A stretch of 64,000 nucleotides of DNA from Ulva prolifera (Eukaryota; Chlorophyta; Ulvophyceae; Ulvales; Ulvaceae), in contig CM041198.1 in assembly GCA_023078555.1 (NCBI GenBank), positions 11,723,874-11,787,873 on the forward strand. The letters run 5' to 3'. A program made the position numbers and the translations under genes. Position 1 is the stretch's first letter, and each line of letters opens with the position of its first letter. This document shows, piece by piece, positions 8,381 to 20,173 of the stretch. The notes under the pieces were generated by a model that was given only the letters and a program-made list of their open reading frames with translations, was not told the origin of the DNA and did no database searches.

Positions 8381-11121
8381 ATGGAGCCCGTAAAACTTCG
8401 CGCAAACAATGCAATATTGCTCAGTCACTATTTCAATGCTGTTAGAAATCATCTGTATCAGGTGTGCATCGAGTGGATGGTGGATGTAGACACACTTGGC
8501 TCGTTCACAGATTTCGTGGCGAAGAACCGATCGCTGGTCGCAGTTGAGGCCAGTGTACACCACTGCCGGCATGCTGATGTGTTGTCCTTTGCCGATCGTG
8601 ACCTCAAACGGCGGATGCGCAGCGAATACATGCACCTACCTGCTACTGACATGTCTCGAGGTGGGGCCAGATTAGGGCAAAACAGTCCGCCTTTCTTTGC
8701 AGGCCACGGAGTATAAGAACGTGGGAGATTTTGGACGCGAGTACACAACTCTCTTCAAGGCAGCGTCCCTTATCATAGACACCATTCCAAAACACAAGGA
8801 CTTCCAGCTGCCCAGATACCAGAAACAGTACAAATCCGCTCAGGACTATCTCCGCAAGACCGTCATGCCGAGGCTGGAAAAGATCAAAGCGGGGAAGATG
8901 GCGCAGGCTGTACACGCTCCGGTGCGGGCGCATGCTGTGAAGGTTGACACGGGCAATATGCCCTCTGTCAACTGGCAGCAGTACCAGCCTGCAGCTTCAG
9001 TTGGACAGCAGCACGTCCCCGCCAACTACTTCGTCAGGAATCCCACTGTAGATAGTACGATTGATCGAAGGTCGCATCAGCCTCCGCCGGTCACTGTCGA
9101 CCCTGCTGACCCCTTCTCCGCCTCGGTGGCGTTCTCCAGCTCTGCTGCCCCGCCCCCCACGGTCAGCCTACCTCCTGCCACGGTAGCTGGTGCGTCCCAC
9201 AACTTACTCGTGTAGACTGCTCTCTCGCAGTCCAGTAGCTTTGTGTGCGTTTGCTCACACCATCCACGCCTATGTGGCGCCAAAGCATCTCGACAGCGCT
9301 GCAGGCGGTGCGGGAGCGCTACCAGACTGGCTGGCGACCTTGTCAATACAGCACAGATCGAACAGCCACTCCAGGCACGCGCTGCTTCCCGTAGCGCCGG
9401 CTCCCCAGCAGCGGCCTGCCGCGGCGCGGCCACAGTACCCATCCATCGCAGCGCCTGCGCCGGCGCCGGTGCAGGTCGAGCCCAGGCCGCCGCTCAACAT
9501 TCCCCTCCCACCCCAGGTCCGCGCGCTTCTGGCCACCTGCCTCTGTAGTGTGCTAAGCTGACAGGCACAGGCTCTCCCCTTGCGCCCCCCCGCGGCATGC
9601 GCACAGTCTCGTCGCCTGCTTCCGGCCATGGGCGCAGCTGCACTGGCCAGCTCCGTGTTCCGGGCACGGCATGGCGATCTCAAGCGCTGGCGCTGGCACA
9701 GGGCGGCGCCACTGCGCTGTCAGACTGCCGGCGGTGCGTGTAACTACTTGCGGGTGGCTGCAGGAGCTGGAGGTGAAGCAGCAGGCTGTGACAGAGGTCG
9801 TTGTGCCCGAGGCAGGCGCGACATGCGACCACGCGCACGACCACGCGCACGCCGCGCACGCCGCGCACCATGCACAGCAGCCGTCTGCGCCCCCACCCCC
9901 GGACACCCCCAGCAGCGACCCAGGCGGGGCGCTCGTGTCTGATGAGGTCCGGACAGTGTACCTCCACCCAGGCGTCATGGACGAGTTCATGGCCATTGCA
10001 CAGGTGCGCCTCTCCAGAACAGCATGCTGAAGTGACGGACGCCAGCTAACTGAGCATGGCGCAGCCTCCCTGACACACGGTCGGTCTCAACAGCGGGGCG
10101 CCTGCTTTGCCCAGGCCCGGGTCGGAGGTCGCGCGCCGGCGACACTGCGGCAATCCCGGCGTTACTGGCGGCCAAGTGTCCCGCGCTGGCGGAGCTGCCG
10201 GGCCCGTGCGCACACATGGAGCTCCACGTGCCACCATGCTGTGTACAGACTCATGCTGCGGCAGGGCACTTCCGGTCTGAGTGCCGTCCATTCTGCAGTC
10301 CAACACGCGGCGCGGCATCGAGAGTGCGGGGCTGCTCGCCGGCACATTTTCGGCACGCGAGAACTCGTTCTGCATCACGCGGCTCTTCATCCCGAAGCAG
10401 AAGGGCGAGCCGAACAACGTCGAGATGCTGAATGAGGAGGACCTCGTGGAGCACTTCTTCGACGAGGCCAACGAGTCCGTGCTCGTCATCCTCGGCTGGA
10501 TCCACACCCACCCGACGCAGTCGTGCTTCCTCTCCTCCATCGACGTCCACACGCAGTGTGGCTACCAGGTGCGCCGCCTCGGCACTCCGCTGCAGCAGGG
10601 CCAGCACGCGGCCTTGGTGAGGTGCTCTGTGTGTCTGTAGCCCGCGCGTGTGCAGCTCCCGCATGTATGGGATTGGGCTGGGGCTCGTCGGACCCTATTC
10701 CCTGATACTGTGGTGTTCTGCCATGCAATGTGGCTTACCTATGTGCATGTGTCACTGTTTCACCCCACGCTTCCCTGCGCCGGGCGCGGCCATGCTACAA
10801 CGGGATGCCGGCATTCGTCTGAGCACAAGCAGCCCTCGGCGTTGTGCGTTGTCGGGACTGCGAGGGTGCTGAGGGCGTGCGGGTGAGGTGCAGACGGGGT
10901 CGGCGGAGGCGATGGCGATCGTGATGGCCCCGACGGACCCGCGCTGCAAGTGCAACATCTTCCGGTTGACGACGCCGGGCGGGCTCAAGCTGATTCAGGG
11001 GTGCGAGCAGCGGGGCTTCCACGCGCACCCCCCGCCCGACACCGGGCAGGAGATCTTTGAGCTGTGTGGCCATGTTTTCCTCGACGAGACTGCAAAGTTT
11101 AAGACCGTCGACCTCCGGTGA
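8381..11121 (+). CDS. AMSH/STAMBP-like JAMM deubiquitinase
   Basis: Six exons join in phase: 8381-8461, 8703-9189, 9395-9516, 9764-10003, 10299-10568 and 10894-11121, giving 475 residues, close to plant AMSH3. Residues about 1-80 form the helical USP8-dimer/MIT-like domain (SLIIDTIPKHKDF). A Pro/Ala/His-rich linker follows, including a HAHDHAHAAHAAHH run. The MPN+ domain starts near residue 295. The JAMM zinc site is visible: Glu in GIESAG (about 318), His379 and His381 in GWIHTHPTQ, and Asp392 in SSID. The second AMSH zinc site also appears kept (DVH, then GCEQRGFHAH). AMSH enzymes cut Lys63-linked ubiquitin chains on endosomal cargo. The ending KTVDLR matches the family. A start upstream of 8381 cannot be ruled out. 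Confidence 0.9.
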
Positions 11122-11560
11122 GCTAGGAACGGCCTGTGTGTTCGAGTCTCCGCTCGGCTGCGTTGTGTGTGCCGCCTAGCGGCCCGGGAGGGCTGTCTTT
11201 AAATGAACGTACCTGTCGCTGCACCTGGTCAATAGACTCCTCAATTGCCTGAGAATGTGAACACATGATATGCCTTTGCCGTCCACTGGGAGACGCTGTT
11301 TACACCGTCCTAATGGTGTTTTGGGTTTTTTTCTGTGCGAATAACATGACACACGCTTCAGACCGCATGTGCCACCACCAGGGTGTCCGGCGGCCGCTAG
11401 TGTCGACTTGTATCGATTGTTATCCTTGCACACATCGTGTGGCTCTGCTTCGACGTGCCGTGCATCCCGACGGTGTCTACTTCCGTCTCAGTGTGTTTGA
11501 AGCCGCGCGGCAGCAAGTTGACCATGCGCCCAGCTCACCACACAGCAGAGAACTAGAGCG

Positions 11561-13320
11561 CTAGGTCTTGACCCATACCGAGCCGTGGGCGCAGCCCCAC
11601 TGGAACTTGCGGGCGTGCTCCCTGATGACAAAGGGCATGTCCTCCTGCGCCTTGAGCTGGAAGCCGTTTCCCTCCATCACCTTGCGCAGCACCGCAAAGC
11701 TGCTCACCGGCCGCCCCTCATGCATGTACCTGCACACCGCCGCCCCGCCTCGCGCCCCTGCATCCGCCCTGTGACCCGACGGCCGTTCGGGTCCATGTAG
11801 ATTTGGCTGTTGACTCATGCACACGTACACACATGCATGGACTGTTCGAGGTGCCAGGGAGGCCTGCATGTACACCAACATGCCTGTTGCCTCATGCATG
11901 CATACATACATGCGTAGATTCTGGCAGGTCCCGGGGAGCGCTGCATGCACAGACTGACAACAGGGGTGGCCAGCGCAGCAATGTGGTGTGCACACCCGCC
12001 GAGCCACCTGCTCTTGCGCGTCCATGCCTCCAGCCATGAGAAGGGTGTGGTGAAGACGACGACCCCGCCGCGCTTGACGAGGTCTGGCAGGCGGTCCAGG
12101 AAGCGGCGCGGCTCCGGTAGGCGGCAGAGCAGGTTTGCCGCGAGGATGGCATCCGCCGGCGCGAGGTTCTGCGGCAGGTTGCAAGCATCCCCTACTCGGA
12201 ACGTGGCCTTCGTGCGGTCCACGTCCGCCGGCACGTTCGCCTTCCGCACCTCCTGCAGTGAAGCCTGCTGTTGGTCACAGCGCATGGCAGGAGAGCAACA
12301 CATGTGGCCAGCTGACACACATGCCAGGCCGTACGGGTGATGCCTTTGTGGACGCGCACGCTCCGCATGGCTGAGCGGCGCAGAGCATTGTCAGCGCTGG
12401 GATGCTTGTTGGCAGAGTGGGTGACATGATGCGTCTACATGTCAGTGCAGACATGGTGCGGACAGTGCCATGGACAGATGCAGGCATGAGCACTGTCCTA
12501 CGTAATGTGTACTCACGGCTGAGCAGCTGACGTGGGGGTTGCGCCATGGCTTGCAGCAAGCACAGGCACAGTGTCAGCTGCCACACCACACAAGTCAGCC
12601 AGGTGAGGCTGTGTGGATGTCACAAACCTCGACAAGGCTAGGGAGTGCGGTCATACCGTTATGTCTCCCTCGATGACCGTGCGGTATGTTGCAGAGCCAT
12701 CGGACTTGAGCCGATTGGCTGCGCTGATAAACGCACTGGAGTAGTCCATGCCCAAAACGTTCCCAAAGCCTGCCTTGGCCAGGTGAAACGTTGAACCTCC
12801 CACAGCACATCCGATATCTAAGGCTATAGCAGGGGGGCGTTCACCGGTGAAGTCTTGCAAGGCAGAGCAGTGCCTCTCCACCAGCAGCGCGCAGCGCTCT
12901 GGAAAATTGACCGCGTCCTGCATGTGCACTCTGATAAGAAAGAATTGCTCGATCCGGTCAACATGCACGACAGATAATTTCAAATGATGAATGCAACATT
13001 CCGCATAGGCTGCGCAGCCGTAGACGCTGTGCATCGCATACGGCCCTGAAACACTGACAAACGCGGAAACGTCTTCATACCCGGGGAGCCTGGGGGTAAG
13101 GGAAAATTTCGTCTGTCGTAGCAAAGTGCATTTGGAGGTACTCGTCAACCGCTTTGGACGTTTCGTATGCCAGCACGCCACCCCCGGCAGACGATGTTGT
13201 GGACCGAGAGCTCAAGGAGCTGCGATACCGCTTCACTCCGGCGTACACAGCAGTCGCAACCGCAGCGCCTGTCATAACGCCAGCTGCGATGACAAGGCGT
13301 GAGTCTGCAGAATTGTTCAT
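11561..13320 (-). CDS. OvoA-type 4-mercaptohistidine N-methyltransferase-like protein
   Basis: Four exons in phase (13320-13081, 12917-12657, 12252-12008, 11729-11561) give 304 residues. An N-terminal hydrophobic helix (LVIAAGVMTGAAVATAVYAG) is followed by DEYLQMHF..EIFPYPQAPR, then the SAM-binding loop ALDIGCAVGGSTF, MDYSSAFISAANRLK, GDACNLP, AANLLCRLPEPRRFLDRLP and the ending FVIREHARKFQW. This set is typical of the putative 4-mercaptohistidine N1-methyltransferase family, which is also the C-terminal methyltransferase part of OvoA, the ovothiol A synthase. The sulfoxide synthase half (DinB/FGE-like) is absent here, so the enzyme stands alone. The N-terminal helix suggests membrane anchoring or organelle targeting, which is inferred. 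ATG at 13320 is the first Met in frame. Confidence 0.85.
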
Positions 13321-14878
13321 GGCCACTCAGAGCGATGCCGTGCTTGTGGGAACACGCCAAGCGCAAGCCAGACTTGGTCGTGCGCAAGATGTGGTCAGCA
13401 CCTGCCCGAGATCGACCGCTGGCCAGTCTGCAAGTGGAGACGCTGCACTGCTCCTACTCTGAGGTAGATCTGGCAGAGAGCTGCTGACTTCCGCTTTGCT
13501 GCACAAGGTGGCAAGGCTGGGGTGAGCATTCGCACGGCTGGTTTCCGGTGGCTTCCAGTGCAGCCGTTCATGTTGCGAGGCTGGTCGATTTATTTTTTTC
13601 GGCGTGTTCGAGCAGAACATCATAACCGCCATCACGAACACGATTCAAGCATCAACATTGGATGTCCATATTGGTCAAAGTGGGCATGAGCCATCCTGTC
13701 GGTGAATCTAAAGCCAGCCGTGCAATCGAACTTTGACTTGGGGAGCTCAGTGCCGTGCACATTTACAGCTCGGAGCAATGGCAACGCGTTGCCAGCCTAT
13801 CCTCGCGCAAAGATCGTATCTATCTCATTTGCATTTGTTGAATACTGATCACGCTACGACTAGCATTGACACGGTGCTGTATGCCAGTTTTTCTGCATGC
13901 CACCGAGCACATTGTGGTCACGCGTTCTCACGCGATGTTGCTGATAAAGGTTTGGATGACATGCAACAGGGGCAGTGCGGGGGTTCCTGCAACTGAGGTG
14001 CCGCCGATCAGGCTAGCGAGGGTGCACAGAGCAAAGCTGAGGTAGGGCCCCCGGGGTTGCTTGAGTAGACGGCAGCTCGACTTGAAAGAGTTAACGTTCG
14101 TCGACCAAAACACTCACCTGACCATCGTAGCATATCGAAGGGCAAGGCCACATTCGCCAGCCTCAGGGTCAGTCACAGACATGGCCAGGAGCAGCAGTCC
14201 AGGCCAACATCCAGCTACAGCTTGGTAAGGGCAGGCCGAGGCCTCATGATGGTGGTGTCGCAGGGAGTGTATCGGTGACCACAGAGAGTGCAAGCACAGC
14301 TTGCTGGCAGGCATCTCCTTGTGACGGTCGCGCCTTGATGCTTCAAAGTCTTCTCTAAGGCATATCGTGCCTGTGGCGTGATACCTATTGAGACTGTCTG
14401 CTTGTGGAATCTTCGGTGTACGTTAAAGTGGAATTTATACGCTGCAAACCAGTGGTTCAAGCAGGCGCTGAGCTAGATTGGTCGGGGTATGCAGCACACC
14501 AATTTGGTTGCATAACACAAATGTGGAGACTGGCAGTGGCGCAAGAGAACATAAAACCTAAAGTTAAATTTCTGGGGAGTACATGTACACAGAATGTTCT
14601 TGTCTTCGCTGCAACGTCATAATATCACCACCCGACTTCGTGGCTATAAGTGATGGGATCGCCCAGAGAACGAGGTACACCTAGTTTTCAAGATTGCACA
14701 GCTGTGGCAGCGAATCTGCATGCAACATTCCCTTGCCGTCATCAAGGGATTGCGAGTCGCAACTGCATTGTTGGAGAATATCCCCTGCACGATCTGCGAT
14801 GCAAAAGCGTGTTCGTGTGAGAGACTAGAATTCAGGTTTACTCCGCGTTGCAGTCTGCCGGGACGCCCTAGGCCAAGC
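13321..14878. other. Intergenic, no gene seen
   Basis: Only short overlapping frames are present. This span must hold the promoter of the minus-strand methyltransferase on its left and of CTF8 on its right. A 25-base stretch at about 14625-14652 resembles one at 2934-2961. Confidence 0.4.
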
Positions 14879-15202
14879 ATGCTGATCCCAGTGGAAGGGA
14901 CATCAGACATAAGAGAGTTTTGTATGATCGAGTTTCAAGGAGAGATTCAACACGAGTCAGGTGCTACAAAGGGTTTCGTAGTTGGCACACTGTCTCCTCA
15001 CGCGTTCAAGAAGGACGCCGTCGAGCTACAAGTCGGATATCATCGGCTTGAGGGGACCAGAGTCACGATGAAAAAACCGTTGCTGGTGATGTATAAACAG
15101 TCTCAGGCGGACGGAGAAATTTCTTTTCGAACACAAGGCCGGGTCACCTCCAAGATCATCTTTACAACTAGGCCAAAAGCTCTCATTTCCCGCCCAGGCT
15201 GA
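14879..15202 (+). CDS. CTF8: Ctf8, subunit of the alternative RFC clamp loader
   Basis: A single exon of 107 codons runs from ATG at 14879 to TGA at 15202. The start keeps the compact family size of roughly 110-130 residues and places the first strand correctly. Visible family features are FCMIEFQGEIQ (compare EWVLMELQGEIE in human CHTF8), GTLS, the block VGYHRLEGTRVTMKKPLLVMYK, and the ending SKIIFTTRPKALIS (human KILFKTRPKPIIT). Ctf8 joins Ctf18 and Dcc1 in the RFC-like complex that loads PCNA for sister-chromatid cohesion and replication checkpoint signalling in the nucleus. No introns are needed, unlike nearly all its neighbours. Confidence 0.9.
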   Translation: MLIPVEGTSDIREFCMIEFQGEIQHESGATKGFVVGTLSPHAFKKDAVELQVGYHRLEGTRVTMKKPLLVMYKQSQADGEISFRTQGRVTSKIIFTTRPKALISRPG

Positions 15203-17227
15203 AAATCATGTCAAAGCATTGTGCGTCCAAAGTGGAGCCTGGGGCAGTCTTGTCCCAGCAGTACAAATCTATCCGACTGTAGTTGGAAGTCATCGTGGAG
15301 AACCACGCACTGGCGAAGCGAAACGGTCACCAAGATGATTTCTAATTCATCTCTTCATTTTTTTGTTCCCGAGATAGGAGTGGTACCATGGGCTCGTTTA
15401 AGCTGTGGCCGCACAGCTGCAAGCACTGGCCTCCATCGGTCCAGACAGCACTGGGCATGGCAAATCAGTTTCCTCAACCGCCACCTTTCAACCGTTTGTT
15501 TTAAAGCTCAAGCGAATATGCCGCTCCCAAAGCTGTCATAAGCTGAGCGATTGCTTGGCCATGCCACGGCCAAAGCTGTCAAAAGCTGAGGCCAAGCTTC
15601 ATGGAATGCCGTTACTGCTGGCTGAGACTGGCAGCCGAAGAAACAGCTACTGCCCACCCACAGCCTCCGTGCCTGGAGCTTGCATCACCTGATGCAAGCC
15701 GCAGATATGCAGATGTGAAGAGACTAGATTCTTGACGTATAACATTGATGGACAGCTCTTGCGAACCTCAGTTGTGAAGCATGTAATATGGATGTGCTTG
15801 GTGCTGCTTGTCAAAGGCAGTGCCTTGCCTGCTTGGTCTGTTGAAAACGCAGTGCAGCAAGCACCACTGGAAGCGGATGCGCAGCAGCGCTGCTCATGAT
15901 TGATTTAGAGCTATTGATGATGTCCATGAACACCGCTGGGCTACTGTCGGGATGAGCTAGGCTGTATAGGTCGATATATTTCAATATTCTGCAGCACATG
16001 AAGGGTGTCATGCTGCTCCGGGCGCGAGTGTAAGTGCACACTAGTGATGACCGCGTCATGCATCATTTATCATATGTCAGATCATTGTTGTGACGTGTCG
16101 GATTTCTACTCGAACGCCACAAGAAGGCGAGCTTATCATGTGGATCCAACTAAATCAACCTTTATGCGCAGAGACACCACCGCTTGTCTATGCATGCTGC
16201 AAACAGGAAACTGCTCCATTTTGCTACTTGGGGTGCTGCCACACTTTTCACAATGCGGTATTCTGATGCCGGCCTACACGATGCTCACGTGCCAGGTTCG
16301 AGCCAAAGACGCCACCCTTTCGCCATAGCAACAAACTACATGGCAAACGGGAACCTTCTGAATTACGCTTCAGTAGGAAATACCATCAAGTAGCTTGGAC
16401 AGATTGCATCGCAAGACATATGGGCGTGGCTAAACATTGCCAAGAGGATGCAAAAAGACCTTACATACAAGCCCCTGCTGACTGCTCGGATGTGCATCTC
16501 GTCCCTGCTCTGAACACTTGGTCACGTTCATGGGACTGTATGGATATGCTTTGAGGTACCCAATGTTACTCCATCTCACCAAGCCTGACACATGCGGCCC
16601 ACACAGGGGCGAACCTCATGTAGACTCTCCCTGACTGGAACATGCAAGGCAGCTCAGGGAGTATCTGCGGTGCTGGATGGACTGGTGCGGGAGAGCCTAC
16701 GGGCAGAGCAGCCTGCGGTCCTTGCACCACAAGGCCGAGGTGTTGCCGTCCGGACAGGCTGGCCACATACTGTACATCTATAATCATGCCATGTACTGCC
16801 CTCCTGATGCAGCCATTGAAACATGCGCGGCTCCCTCTTGCTGCCTTTTCTCCTAAGTGGCGGTGAATTATTTGTCACACATGTCTTTTCACGTACTGGC
16901 TCTGCCCCAGACCGCACGCTGGAAAGCACTGCAGCACTGGGCAGGTCACTGCTACCATTCTTTTGTCCGTTCAAGTCTTCACACAAGCTTCCCGGCAGAC
17001 AAGTCAGCTGGCTGCACTGTGGCAGGCCCTCACGCGTCTGAAACAAGAAGGGCGCCAAACACGGACGGTTGCACTTGCTGTCCACTGTCGCCATCATGGC
17101 TCTCCAGGTCATCTGTGGTGCACGCTGGTGGCGCCCCCCCTCCCCCCCCTCAAAAGCAAAGCTGGTGCCCACGTGGCTGTGCATGGACTCTTCCAGCCAC
17201 GAAAGCTCCGGCGCAGACTTCTGGGAA
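15203..17227. other. Intergenic, nothing recognised
   Basis: Frames are short and without domains. The longest, on the minus strand at 17274-16654, is Ser/Arg-rich and could be exonic only if the neighbouring ORF at 17228-18124 is real. C-runs at about 17136-17152 follow a GTGGCG word on the plus strand. Confidence 0.35.
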
Positions 17228-18124
17228 CTACTCCGCACGACGAGGGCATTTCTTCTGTCGCTGCGCCGATGCACGCAGCGAAGCGCTGGGTGCGAACGGG
17301 GGGGCTATGGGCGGCGCTCGCTGCCTTGCGCGCTTTGAAATCTTGGCTACGCCCACCTTTGCCGCATTGCGGCTACATGCCAGCCCATTCACCTCCGCAG
17401 ACACGCCAAAACCACTACCATCGATGGCCCGTCCCCGGGTTTTGGTGGTTGGTGTACCTGGTGCGCTTGCACTGGCTAATCTGCTGGCAGGGGCACTAGA
17501 TCTGTCCCACGTGCCTGACGTATCATCCACACTATAGATGAAGCTCTCATCAGCGACTGAGCTGACAGCCCTTTTGCCGGGTGCAATTGGTGGCTGGGCG
17601 TGCTTTGTTAGCTGAGTAAAGGCCTTGCCGATTGGCATGGCAGTCACTGCTGGCTGGGCGCCGATGACACGGATGGCTGTGGTGAGCTGGAGGCCGGTAC
17701 AGAATCCGCTGGGGGCCACACCAGAGGCGCAGGGTGGTTGGCAACGCTGGATTGGCCGCGCCTTTGCTGTATCCGGCTCTGCTGCATCCACAGCACCCCC
17801 CTCTCTAAACCTCCAAGCCCCAGGTGCAGGGAGAGTGACTGAAATATCCACGTGCACAACGCAAATCTCAGTTGTAGCTGTTGTCGCGTGCTCACATGCG
17901 CCCCCCCCTGCCCCCTGGCTGAGATGCGCTGGGGAGACGAGCTCGTTCTCGTGGAAACAAGCTGCAGGTGACCGCTCTTTGTTCGACGCGTTGTGGGTTT
18001 GCGCCGAATGTCCTGAGTCTGTCTTCAGAGACTCGAAGTGTTTAGCGACGCTCACCGGTATATCTTCGTAATGTAGCAAAGCTTGCGGTGGTTTCCGAAC
18101 TCGCTTTCCTGGCACTGCAGGCAC
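17228..18124 (-). CDS. Long ORF of unknown function
   Basis: An uninterrupted 298-codon frame begins MPAVPGKRVRKPPQALLHYEDIP. It is followed by low-complexity Ala/Pro/Ser/Thr sequence and ends in a basic Arg/Lys-rich tail (RASAQRQKKCPRRAE). No family was recognised. A strong donor-like ATACCG|GTGAGC lies 69 bases into the frame, so the first residues could be the end of an upstream exon and the rest intron. In another frame the same stretch reads CLQCQESEFGNHRKLCYITKIYR, which looks more like a folded cysteine-containing segment. Treat this as a weak candidate. Confidence 0.25.
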   Translation of the reverse strand: MPAVPGKRVRKPPQALLHYEDIPVSVAKHFESLKTDSGHSAQTHNASNKERSPAACFHENELVSPAHLSQGAGGGACEHATTATTEICVVHVDISVTLPAPGAWRFREGGAVDAAEPDTAKARPIQRCQPPCASGVAPSGFCTGLQLTTAIRVIGAQPAVTAMPIGKAFTQLTKHAQPPIAPGKRAVSSVADESFIYSVDDTSGTWDRSSAPASRLASASAPGTPTTKTRGRAIDGSGFGVSAEVNGLACSRNAAKVGVAKISKRARQRAPPIAPPFAPSASLRASAQRQKKCPRRAE

Positions 18125-18309
18125 TTCCGATTGTCAGACCGATAAATCAAGCCTCGATCGATGTGAATCAAGAGTACGCCAGCACAAATGCATCCTTGCA
18201 GTTCCGGCGCAGGGTGAGACCAGATGCTTGTTGTGGCGCGAGGTGGCTAATCCGATGGTGTTGGGCAAGTCTAGGGAACAGCCCATACACTTGCGCCGTG
18301 CGTAAAATA

Positions 18310-20173
18310 AACAGTGTCGATGACACAATTCCAAACATCAGCTGTGCTGCGCATGTTCACATCTAAAGGGATGCACTGTAGATGCCATGTACACAACGAT
18401 AGCCTATTCTCCACGCGTTCGTCTCGCGAGACGTACCACATCTACCGTGTCTAGGATCAATGCTTTAAATGCCATCGTTTAGCGACTAGCGATCAGCGAT
18501 GGATTTTCCTTGTGGCTGCACTTCGTGTGTGATCGGTCCTCGGCGGGCACTTGACATCACACGCCGCGCATGCTGCTCATGTGTGCCCCAGCTGGGTCCA
18601 GGCGTACCGATGTTTCAGGACGGAGATGCGCAACCCAAGCACATCGTCTCTTATCAAATATCACACTCCGGCTCTGCGTGTGTGTCGCAATGCAGATATC
18701 GCAGTGTTGATGGCATATATGATGGATACATGCCAAGGCTTTGCAGCACCTTCACCAAGAATGAACAAACAGAACAGAGCGTCTATACATCACACGCACA
18801 GGAATATTTTGTTCAGAATGGTTGGCTTTGGCATGCAATGGTACAGAGCCGCTACCTGTCGCCCTAGGTTCCAGGCGTGCTGCAGGTGCTTGTGCCACCA
18901 TTGCAGATACCTCACACACCGTCCGTTTCAATCTACACATTTTTTTAGATACTGTGACTCATACATATTGTATTGCAAGCTATAGCTGGAGCTCTTTGGG
19001 TAGAAGGAAAACACGTGAGCTTGAGCCAGCTGGCAGCATGAAGCTTGAACATGTCTTTGAAGGCCGAAGAAAGCATTTCTAGCGAGATGTGTGTTATAAA
19101 GTGTGCTATGGCGCATCGGTGGAATGCACCTCTTTCGCACATGAACCAGATCGAGACAATGCCGACTATATGTTTCAACTCGAGCAACAGACTGGCAGAA
19201 TCATCGTACCCGTAATCATCTTGTTTTCCATTGTAAGATGTGAGACTGTTATCCGTGTCGATCGAAGTTTGTGCTGTATGCAGTTGGCGACAGAGTGCTG
19301 GTACTGAGGCTGCTGTTGCTCAAAATAGGCAATGCGCTGGCTAAAGCACACGATCGCATACACCAGGCATGAAGCTGATAATACATCTATCGTTAACGTG
19401 CTATGCGTTTTGGACGGGGAAACGTGGGCCATGGTGGAGGCATTACGGATCATCCCCACATGCATGTGCGTGCACGTGGCTTGGAATCGGCGTGCCAGTT
19501 CATGGTACAATGCACGATTTCAGTGCTTGCAGTCAAACTCTTGCGTGCTATCTTCGAACTATGATCACTGCATGTATGTGGCACTCGCAATGCTATCTTG
19601 GTTAGACCAGATGCTGACACCGGTACAGTGTCATACTGGATTGTCCCTTCACAACGTGTCTCAGGATCGTCGCGACCGCCCACTCAAGTGTTAGCATTCC
19701 AAGATGCAATCATGCAGTCGCTGCAGCTGGAGCTTGGATCTTGCGGGGGGGGGGGGGGGGGGGGGGGGGGACACCTTTTGTGGCAGCCTCAGTACTACAA
19801 CGGCACTGCGTGGCCGCGATCATTCGGAGCTATACCATTTCCACAATTGTACCTCATACGCTCATCAAAGCACTCAAATATCACCGGTAGACTGCGTCTG
19901 ACGCGGCGTTGAAACTCACCTCTTTTTCGGGATCTGCTCAGACCTTTTGAATCGATATTGCTGATCGTCTTCACCTCTAATTGTCCTAAACATCTCTGCG
20001 ATGAAGCTGCCACCCTGGATATGTCTATACGGCATAGCTAGCGAATCGTATCCTGCCAAGTGACACAGGCATTATATCTCAAATGCATTCTTGTGTTTTC
20101 GGGAGTATCCACCATCATCAGGAACATTTACAAGATGCGATCGAGGAAGCAGTAAAAGAAAGCTCCTGCGGTG
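18310..20173. other. Intergenic; includes a 26-base poly-G run
   Basis: No gene was recognised. Positions 19745-19770 are 26 consecutive G. Read on the minus strand this is AAAAGGTGT followed by 26 C, the same donor-then-C-tract layout seen inside three introns elsewhere, so an unrecognised minus-strand exon could end near 19775. Confidence 0.4.

Noticed and set aside
8087-8635. 182-codon minus frame overlapping AMSH exon 1
   Set aside because: It is antisense to a conserved exon and its translation has no recognisable domain.
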